A DNA stretch of 64,000 nt from Miltoncostaea sp050250915 (lineage in GTDB: Bacteria > Actinomycetota > Thermoleophilia > Miltoncostaeales > Miltoncostaeaceae): the NCBI GenBank assembly GCA_050250915.1, contig JBFWNT010000004.1, positions 1 to 64,000 on the forward strand, in the 5' to 3' direction. The translations under genes and the position numbers were made by a program. Numbering within the stretch: the first letter of the stretch is position 1; each line of letters opens with the position of its first letter. This document shows positions 52,962-64,000 of the stretch, piece after piece. Below the pieces are notes generated by a model. It was given only the letters and a program-made list of their open reading frames with translations, made no database searches and was not told where the DNA came from.

Positions 52962-53578
52962 GCGGGCAGGCCGGGCCGCCCGGCCTGCCGCAGCCGCTCG
53001 TCGGCGTGCGCCAGGGCGAACGCCAGCGCGTTGCGCGGGGCGGCCCGCCGGTCGGACTCGCGGAACCAGGAGATCACGCCCTCCGCCCCCAGGGCGAGCG
53101 GCAGGCGGTCCTCCTCGCGGTCCACCGCCAGCGCGATCAGCAGGGCGAGCGACGCGACCTCGGCGAACGGCCCGCTCTCCGCCGGCCGGTCGGCGAACCG
53201 CGGCACCGGGCCGCCTCGCGACTCGAGCAGGTGCACCTCCACCCGCGCCCGGCCCGGCCCCTCCCAGGGCACCACCGCCAGGCCGCCGGGGCCTCCGAGG
53301 AGGCGCAGGTCGACCAGGTCGCCGGGCAGCGGACCGGCCGGCGCGGCGGCGAGGCGCCCCGCCAGGGCGGCGAGGGCATCGCGGAACGGCAGCCACCGGG
53401 CGTCCGAGCTCGAGCCGGCGGCCAGCGCCGCGAGGCCCACCCCCAGCCCCAGGCGGTCGGAGGCCTCGTGCGCCGGCCACCGCCCGGGTGCGGGGTGCAG
53501 CATCACGGCGGCCCGTGACGGCCCGTGGATCGCCACCTCGGCGGCGGCGGCCGGCGTGCGTCGGAAGAGCGGGGTCAC
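52958..53578 (-). CDS. Conserved-looking protein of unknown function
   Basis: A 206-residue soluble protein, Ala/Leu/Arg-rich, with no Cys and no recognised domain. Some beta-rich parts (AVMLHPAPGRWPAHEASDRLG; LVDLRLLGGPGGLAVVPWEG) alternate with a C-terminal helical part (EVASLALLIALAVDREEDRLPLALGAEGVISWFRESDRR). GTG 53578 has GGAGG two bases upstream. It is divergent from the cation efflux gene. Function unknown. Confidence 0.6.
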   Translation of the reverse strand: MTPLFRRTPAAAAEVAIHGPSRAAVMLHPAPGRWPAHEASDRLGLGVGLAALAAGSSSDARWLPFRDALAALAGRLAAAPAGPLPGDLVDLRLLGGPGGLAVVPWEGPGRARVEVHLLESRGGPVPRFADRPAESGPFAEVASLALLIALAVDREEDRLPLALGAEGVISWFRESDRRAAPRNALAFALAHADERLRQAGRPGLPA

Positions 53579-53596
53579 GGCCTCCGTGGGGACGAG

Positions 53597-53668
53597 TTAG
53601 CCGTGGCTAGCCCGGCGGGCACACGGCGGTCGACGACTTGACTTAGCAACAGGCTAAATCACTACCGT
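53597..53668 (+). promoter_or_regulatory. Promoter of the cation-efflux gene with two metal-regulator-like dyads
   Basis: TTGACT (53638-53643) and TACCGT (53663-53668, spacer 19) end eight bases before GTG 53677, suggesting a leaderless transcript. Two related dyads occur: TTAGCCGTGGCTAGC (53597-53611) and TTAGCAACAGGCTAA (53643-53657), the second between -35 and -10. They recall DtxR/MntR-type boxes. Confidence 0.5.
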
Positions 53669-53676
53669 CCTGCGCC

Positions 53677-54609
53677 GTGGACACCGACGCACGCCGCAAC
53701 CGGGCCGCCGCGCTGCTCTCGCTCGGCTCCAACGCGACCCTCACCGTCGCGAAGCTCATCGTGGGCCTCGTGACGGGGTCGGTGGCCGTGCTCTCCGACG
53801 CCGCCAACTCGGCGGGCGACCTCGTGGCCAGCGGGATCGCGTTCGCCGGGGTGCGGGCCGCCAGCCGCCCGGCCGACGAGGACCACCCCTACGGGCACGA
53901 GCGCTCCGAGAACCTGGCCGCCCTCGTCGAGGGGCTCCTGGTGCTCGCCGCCGGCGGCGCGGTCGCCGTCGAGGCCACGCGGCGCCTCATCACCGGCTCC
54001 GCCGGCCTCGTCTCGCTCGACATCGCCGTGGCCGTGATGGTGGCCTCGGCCCTCGTGAACCTCGCGGTCTCCAGCCGGCTGCGCCGCGTGGCGCGCGCCA
54101 CCGGCTCCCCGGCGATCGCCGCCGACGCGGCCCACATCGCCTCGGACGTCTGGACCTCGGCCGGCGCCGCCGCGGGTCTGGTCATCGTCTGGAGCACCGG
54201 GTGGACGCGCGTGGACGCCGCCGTCGGCGTCGCGATCTCCCTGTACGTCGTGGTCGTCGGCGCCCGCATCGCCTGGCGCGCCGGCCAGATCCTGATCGAC
54301 CAGGCGCTGCCCGACGACGAGATGCAGGCCATCGCCGCGACCCTCGACGACTTCGCCGCGCGCGAGGGGGTCGGCTTCCACGCCCTCCGGGCGCGCCGGT
54401 CGGGGACGAAGCGGCACATCGACATGCACATGGTCGTCGACCCCGACACGACGGTCCGGGAGGGCCACGTCCTGACCGGCCGGGTGAAGGCGGCCGTCCG
54501 GCGGACGCTGCCGGGCAGCGAGGTGCTGATCCACCTGGAGGACCACGACCAGGGCGCCGCCGGGCACGGGGAGGAGCCGGCAGGTGCGCGTCGAAACCAC
54601 CGCGCATGA
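53677..54609 (+). CDS. Cation diffusion facilitator family metal exporter
   Basis: A 310-residue inner-membrane transporter with six helices. SNATLTVAKLIVGLVTGSVAVLSDAANSAGDL holds the metal-binding HxxxD-equivalent (here SDAANSAGD), and AADAAHIASDVWTSAGA the second site with DxxxD/HxxxD; the cytosolic C-terminal domain (RRSGTKRHIDMHMVVDPDTTVREGHVLTGRVKAAVR) has the typical ferredoxin-like fold. The DxxxD type first site fits Mn or Fe exporters better than the HxxxD zinc type. The dyads upstream agree with metal control. The stop overlaps the next gene. Confidence 0.88.
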   Translation: MDTDARRNRAAALLSLGSNATLTVAKLIVGLVTGSVAVLSDAANSAGDLVASGIAFAGVRAASRPADEDHPYGHERSENLAALVEGLLVLAAGGAVAVEATRRLITGSAGLVSLDIAVAVMVASALVNLAVSSRLRRVARATGSPAIAADAAHIASDVWTSAGAAAGLVIVWSTGWTRVDAAVGVAISLYVVVVGARIAWRAGQILIDQALPDDEMQAIAATLDDFAAREGVGFHALRARRSGTKRHIDMHMVVDPDTTVREGHVLTGRVKAAVRRTLPGSEVLIHLEDHDQGAAGHGEEPAGARRNHRA

Positions 54610-54815
54610 CGACCACTGCGCTCACCCTCCCCAACGACGAGGACACCCAGCGGGTCGCCCGCCCGCTCCCGGCCGACGATCAGGCCGACGAGCGGCTCGC
54701 GCCGCGGCGCCTCGCCGAGATGGACCTCGACCCGCCCTCCGGCCCCGTGCCCGCCGACGTGCTCGCGTACTTCGAGCGCGCCGTCGACGGCGAGCGACGC
54801 AGACAGGCGGCGTAG
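54606..54815 (+). CDS. Small acidic protein, coupled to the metal exporter
   Basis: A 69-residue protein rich in Asp/Glu/Arg/Pro (PNDEDTQRVARPLPADDQADERLAPRRLAEMDLDPPSGPVPADVLAYFERAVDGERR) with no hydrophobic segment and no recognised family. ATG 54606 overlaps the exporter stop (ATGA). It might be a soluble accessory factor; nothing more can be said. Confidence 0.55.
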   Translation: MTTTALTLPNDEDTQRVARPLPADDQADERLAPRRLAEMDLDPPSGPVPADVLAYFERAVDGERRRQAA

Positions 54816-54850
54816 GGCCCGACCACCTCGACGCATGCGGCCCCGGTGTG

Positions 54851-54873
54851 GTGTGGTCGACGCACGACCACAC
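54851..54873. promoter_or_regulatory. Perfect inverted repeat upstream of the HTH gene
   Basis: GTGTGGTCG-ACGCA-CGACCACAC: 9-base arms, 5-base centre, ending 14 bases before the start of a small HTH protein. It is a good candidate operator, possibly for autoregulation; as RNA it would form a hairpin next to the ribosome-binding site. Confidence 0.55.
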
Positions 54874-54887
54874 GCGCCGGAGGGGCC

Positions 54888-55304
54888 ATGAGCGACCGAC
54901 CGGGACGACCGGGGAACCTCGTGACGCGCGGGCACATCGCCCGCCGCCTCCACCTCTCCCGCGCCCGCACCGAGGCCGCCGTCGCCTCGCCCGGCTTCCC
55001 CGAGCCGCTCGGCCACCTGGACGGCCGCCCCATCTGGCGGTGGAGCGACGTGCGCGCCTGGGCCGAGGACGCGGCGGGCAGCCCGGCCGGGCCCTCCGAG
55101 GACGGGCTGCGCCTCGCCGGCATCCGCGACCGCTTCCGCGCCGCGGGCTTCCGGCTCAAGATCGCGCCGGACCCCGACGGCGTCGGGTGGTCGGCCGTCC
55201 GGGTCGCACCGGGCCGCCGCTCGACGCTGGGGGACTCGTTCCACGGACGCACCGCGGTCGACGCCGCCGAGAAGGCGCTCGGCTGGCTCGAGACCCACCG
55301 CTGA
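54888..55304 (+). CDS. Small DNA-binding protein with excisionase/AlpA-like HTH
   Basis: A 138-residue protein. Residues 12-55 (VTRGHIARRLHLSRARTEAAVASPGFPEPLGHLDGRPIWRWSDVRAWAE) follow the MerR-like winged-helix pattern of AlpA/Xis proteins (HTH, then 'GFP.P', wing and 'W...V..W'). The C-terminal half (FRAAGFRLKIAPDPDGVGWSAVRV ... DAAEKALGWLETHR) is of unknown type. ATG 54888 has GGAGG four bases upstream. No integrase or phage gene lies nearby, so a chromosomal regulator is more likely than an excisionase. Confidence 0.75.
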   Translation: MSDRPGRPGNLVTRGHIARRLHLSRARTEAAVASPGFPEPLGHLDGRPIWRWSDVRAWAEDAAGSPAGPSEDGLRLAGIRDRFRAAGFRLKIAPDPDGVGWSAVRVAPGRRSTLGDSFHGRTAVDAAEKALGWLETHR

Positions 55305-55343
55305 CGCGTCTGGTCTCACTCTCGACTTGAGCCTGATGGTCGG

Positions 55344-58300
55344 TCAGGTCTCCTCGACGATGAGCCCGGTCGCGTCCTCCAGGCCCGTGAGCACCAGCAC
55401 CCGGTGGACCGGGCCGCCCGCCGGCACCCGCACCGTGAGCGTCGCGCCGCCGCCCGCCTGGCGCGCCGCCAGCTCCACCAGCAGGCGCACGCCCGAGCTG
55501 TCGAGGTAGGCCACCGCACCCAGGTCGAGGCGTAGGTGGGCGTCGGCGGGGCATGCCCTGCGGATGCCCTGCCCCACCGTGGCGGCCCCCGCGGCGTCGA
55601 TGTCCCCCCGCACCACGGCGACCGGGCGCGCCGGGTCGGCGTCGTCGACGACGACGGACGCCGCCCCCTCGGCACCGGCCGGGGGCCGGCGCGCCGTGAA
55701 CGGCGGGATGCGTGGGCGCCGCACCATCCGCACGGTGGTGCCCGCCTCGCCGCGCTCGATCGCCACGTCGTCCATGACGGCGCGCATGATCCTGATCCCC
55801 TGGCCGCGCAGCCCGGGATCCGCCGACGGCGTGCGCCACCCGCCCTCGTCGGCCACCAGCACCTCGACCTCCCGCCCCCGCCCCAGCCGCATCTCCACGC
55901 GCACGGTCTGGGAGCCGTCGCCCTCCGAGCCGTGCTCGACGGCGTTGGCGAGCGCCTCGCCGGCGGCGAGGACCACGTCCTGGACGCCGTCGGCGCCGAT
56001 GCGGGCGGCGGCGAGCCACGTCCGCACGGCGGCGCGCGCGGCGGCCAGGTTGTCGGGCGCCGCCGGCAGCGTCAGCTCCAGCGGCGCCGGCGTCTCGTCG
56101 CGGCGCGCGATGAGCAGCGCGACATCGTCGCTCGACACCGCGCCCGCGAGCTGGCCGACCACGCGGTCGGCCACCACGCCGGCCGGCTCGGCACGCTCGG
56201 CGGCCGCGGCGGCGCCGAGGCGCTCCAGCCCCACCTCGAGCGGCTCGGAGCGGCGCTCGACGAGGCCGTCGGTGAACAGCAGCAGGCTGGCGCCGGGCGC
56301 GAGGTCGGTCTCGGCCTCGGCGTAGCCGCGGTCGGTCACGCCCAGCGCGGGCCCCCGTCCGCCGCGGAGGATGAGGACGCCGCCGTCCCCGTCCACCACG
56401 ACGGGGTGGGGGTGCCCCGCGCAGGCATACGTGACCCGGCCGGACGCCGGGTCGATCACGACGCACACGGCGGTGGAGACCTCCGCGCCGGGGACCCCCG
56501 CGGCGAAGCGGCTCAGGTGCTCGAGCACCGTCTGCGGGCGGAACCCGGCCAGGGCGTAGGCGCGCATCGCGCTGCGCAGCTGGCCCATCACGCTGGCCGC
56601 GACCGTGCCGCGGCCCACGACGTCGCCCACCGCCAGGAACACGCGGCCGCCGGGGATCTCGACGGCCTCGTACCAGTCGCCCCCCGCCTCGGTGTGGGCG
56701 GTGGCCGTCTGGTAGCGGGCGGCCAGCTCCAGTCCGGCGACGTCGGCCAGCCGCTCGGGCAGCAGGCTCCGCTGGAGGGTGGTGGCCACGTCGACCTGCG
56801 CCTCGTAGAGGCGGGCGTTCTCGAGCGCGATCCCCACACGGCGGCCGATCTCCTCCGCCGGGAGCAGCTCGGACAGCAGCCGTCCCGGGTGGTCCCGGAA
56901 GACCAGGGCGATCGCCCCCGCCGCGCGGCCGTGGGTCGCGATGGGCGCCACGAGCAGGCCGGAGGCCACGCCGGAGAGCTCCGCCGCCGTCCCCTCGTCG
57001 ATGACCCCCGCGGTCACGAGCGACGCGAACGGGCCGCCGGCGTCGTCGTCGCAGCCGAGCAGAACCCCCTCGTCCGGGTCGGCCGTCCACGGGCCGCCCC
57101 GCCGCAGGACCCCCTCCACCGCGGGCTCGGCCGCGCCGATCGCGGCGCGCATCCCGCCCCCCGCGTCGGGGGCGGTGATCACGCAGCCGTCCGCCCAGCG
57201 CGGCACCAGCAGCCCGCGCAGCCGGTCGACCCGCCCCGCGAAGCCCATCTCTGTGTCGAGGGTCACGCTGACGTCGGCCAGCAGGTCGGCGAACGCCCGC
57301 CGGCGGGCCTCGCTCTCGTGGAGGCCGGCGCGCACCAGCGACATCGCCGCCATGCGCGCGAACGCGCGGAGGGTGTTGCGCTCGTCCGGCCGGAACGCCC
57401 GCGGCCCCTGGAAGCGGAGCCCCAGGACGCCGACGATCCGCTCGTCCAGCTGGAGCGGCAGCGCCGCCAGCGCGCCCAGCCCGGGCCACGCCCGCGGCAG
57501 CCCGCCGGCGCCGGGGTGGCGCAGCGCCAGCTGGGCGTCGTCCTCGGCGAACAGCGCCGTGCCGCCCAGGGCGGCGACCGTCGGCACGTCCTCGTCCAGC
57601 GCGCTCGCTCCCCCCGGCCGCGCCAGCGCGTCGTCGAACCCGCCGACCGCGACGGTGCGCAGCGTCGCCCCGTCGGGCGCCAGCAGGCGCACCCCCGCCG
57701 CCGCGGCGCCGAACGTCCGGATCGCCTCACGCACGACCATGTCGGCCACGTCCTGGCGACCGCCGGCGGAGGCGAGCGCCTCGCTGGCGGTCTGGAGGGC
57801 CTCGACCTCGTGCCGGGCGGTGCGCTCCGCGTCGTGGAGGCGCGCCCGCTCCAGCGCCTGGGCGCACTGCGCCGCGAACGCGGCCAGGAACCCGGCGTCG
57901 ACCTCCTCGCCCACCCCCTCGTCGCGCGGGCGCGACAGGGCCAGCACCGTCCCGTCGCCGCCCAGGGGCATCGCGACCCACGGCACCCCGGCCGCCGCCC
58001 CGTGCTGCACGCGCCGCGCGGCCCGCGCGGCGCCCACCAGGGCGTCGGCCGGCGAGGCGACCCCCGGGGCGTCGGCGGGGTCGAGCAGCTTCGCCTCGGC
58101 CACGCCGGGCAGACCGCGGGCCTGCCGGACCACCTCCGCCACGACCTCCGCGCGCGTCAGCGCGACCGCCAGGCGCTCGCCGGTGGCGTTGAGGCGGCGA
58201 AGGTCCTCCTCCGCCTGGTGACGCTCCGTGACGTCCATCGCGATGCCGATGAAGCGCTCCGGCTCGCCCTCGCCGTCGCGGTAGACCCGCCCCCGGGCGC

Positions 58301-59077
58301 TCAGCCACCGCTGGCCCCGGGCGGGGTGGACGACGCGGAGCTCCTCCTCCCACGTCCCGCCGGTGCGGACGGCGTCGGCGATGCGCGACTCCACGCGGTC
58401 GCGGTCGCGCGGGTCCACCGTCGCCAGCCACTCGTGCGGGTCGCCCCCCGCCACGGCCGGCAGGCCCACCAGGTCGGCGTACTCCACCGACCAGCGGACG
58501 CGGTCGGAGGGCAGGTGCCAGTCCCAGACCCCCGAGAGCCCCGCCCGCTGGGCCAGCCCCAGGCTCTCCTCCATGCCCCGGCGGGCGGCCTCCCGCTGGA
58601 GCCGGGCGTTGAGCTCGAACAGCTCCACGAAGAGCGTGACCTTGGAGCGCAGGATCACGGGGTCGACCGGCTTCAGCAGGTAGTCGACCGCCCCTGCCGC
58701 GTAGCCGTCGAACATGTGGCTCGTCGCGCTGGTGATGGCGGTGACGAAGATGATGGGGATGCGGCGGGTGCGCAGGCGCCCGCGGATGAGCCGGGCCGTC
58801 TCGAACCCGTCCATCCCCGGCATCTGCACGTCGAGCAGGATCAGCGCGAAGCGCTCGCCCAGGAGGAGCCGCAGCGCCTCCTCGCCCGACTCGGCCAGCA
58901 CCACGCGACGGCCGAGCGGCGCGAGCAGCGCCTCCATGGCGACCAGGTTGGCGCGGCGGTCGTCGACCACCAGGATGCTCGCGCGATCCGGCGTGGGCGG
59001 GTCGGCCGGCGTCACGTCAGACGCGTCGTGCGCGGCGGGCACGTCCACCTGCGGGACGAGGGAGGGGTCCACCGCGC

Positions 59078-59081
<4 letters not shown>
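55344..59081 (-). CDS. Multidomain partner-switching regulator: REC-PAS-GAFs-SpoIIE phosphatase-HATPase-STAS
   Basis: A 1245-residue signalling protein. A receiver domain (about 35-150; acceptor Asp84 in ILLDVQMPGMDG, Lys in LLKPVD) is followed by PAS (about 175-290), probably three GAF-like domains (about 300-800), a PP2C-type SpoIIE/RsbU phosphatase (about 815-1010; GGDWYEA, VGDVVGRG, LLLFTDGLVERR, DDVALLIAR), an RsbW-like ATPase domain (about 1015-1130; ALANAVEHG N-box and GLRGQGIRIM) and a STAS domain (about 1150-1245; AYLDSSGVRLLVEL with the phosphorylatable Ser). It thus holds phosphatase, anti-sigma kinase and anti-anti-sigma modules in one chain. ATG 59081 overlaps the upstream kinase stop (ATGA), so the pair is coupled. 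Confidence 0.88.

Positions 59082-64000
<4,919 letters not shown>

Noticed and set aside
54888..55304. Prophage excisionase marking an integrated element
   Set aside because: The HTH resembles AlpA/Xis, but no integrase, attachment-site repeat, phage gene or tRNA is nearby.

Overview
The window is about 64 kb of very GC-rich bacterial chromosome with no phage, plasmid, CRISPR or transposase genes. The gene content (CarD, ClpC, RadA, a PIN-TRAM membrane protein, a DUF2469 protein, cysteine-free S18, hopanoid genes, and a surface protein made of short VTxxKIxxGA repeats) fits a deep-branching actinobacterium, most likely of the class Thermoleophilia. The species cannot be fixed from the sequence alone. 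Many genes overlap by 1-17 bases at stop/start junctions. At least ten operon-leading genes have a TAnnnT hexamer 6-9 bases before the start codon and no Shine-Dalgarno sequence, so leaderless transcription looks common.

Left part (1-28.6 kb): a truncated PspA-like gene, a CoA transferase, a secreted HYR/Calx-beta protein and a SigH-like sigma factor are followed by housekeeping operons. These are PHP-ispF-cysS-rlmB, ispD, clpC-radA-carD, PIN-TRAM, rpsR, greA-lysS, folP-folB-folK-DUF2469-coaX-dusB and TlpA-tilS-hpt. They cover isoprenoid precursors, tRNA charging and modification, folate, CoA, purine salvage and proteolysis. A PAP2-like gene and a small membrane protein close the stretch.

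Middle (28.6-44.6 kb): a membrane diguanylate cyclase with an intact inhibitory site, ornithine carbamoyltransferase, a rhomboid protease, a DUF2007 protein and a FIST sensor protein come first. Next is a complete route to hopanoids. A polyprenyl diphosphate synthase probably makes farnesyl diphosphate, HpnC/HpnD/HpnE turn it into squalene, squalene-hopene cyclase makes hopene, and HpnH/HpnG/HpnA start the side chain. The seven hpn genes are translationally coupled.

Right part (44.6-64 kb): a membrane PAP2/AUR1-like protein, cytochrome bd oxidase (cydAB) with a coupled 67-residue membrane protein, acetyl-CoA synthetase, methylglyoxal synthase, a cation exporter behind two dyads, and a small HTH protein. 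Last come two overlapping giant signalling genes. One encodes a hybrid histidine kinase with at least nine 92-residue HAMP repeats, like fungal Nik1/Os-1. The other combines a receiver, PAS, GAF domains, a SpoIIE/RsbU phosphatase, an RsbW-like ATPase and an RsbV-like STAS domain in one 1245-residue chain.

Two intergenic regions (17.29-17.74 kb and 51.38-52.05 kb) carry the same unrecognised repeat family: 91-97 base inverted arms combined with 15-, 16- and 92-base tandem arrays. These repeats, the HAMP-array kinase and its all-in-one partner-switching neighbour are the most unusual features.
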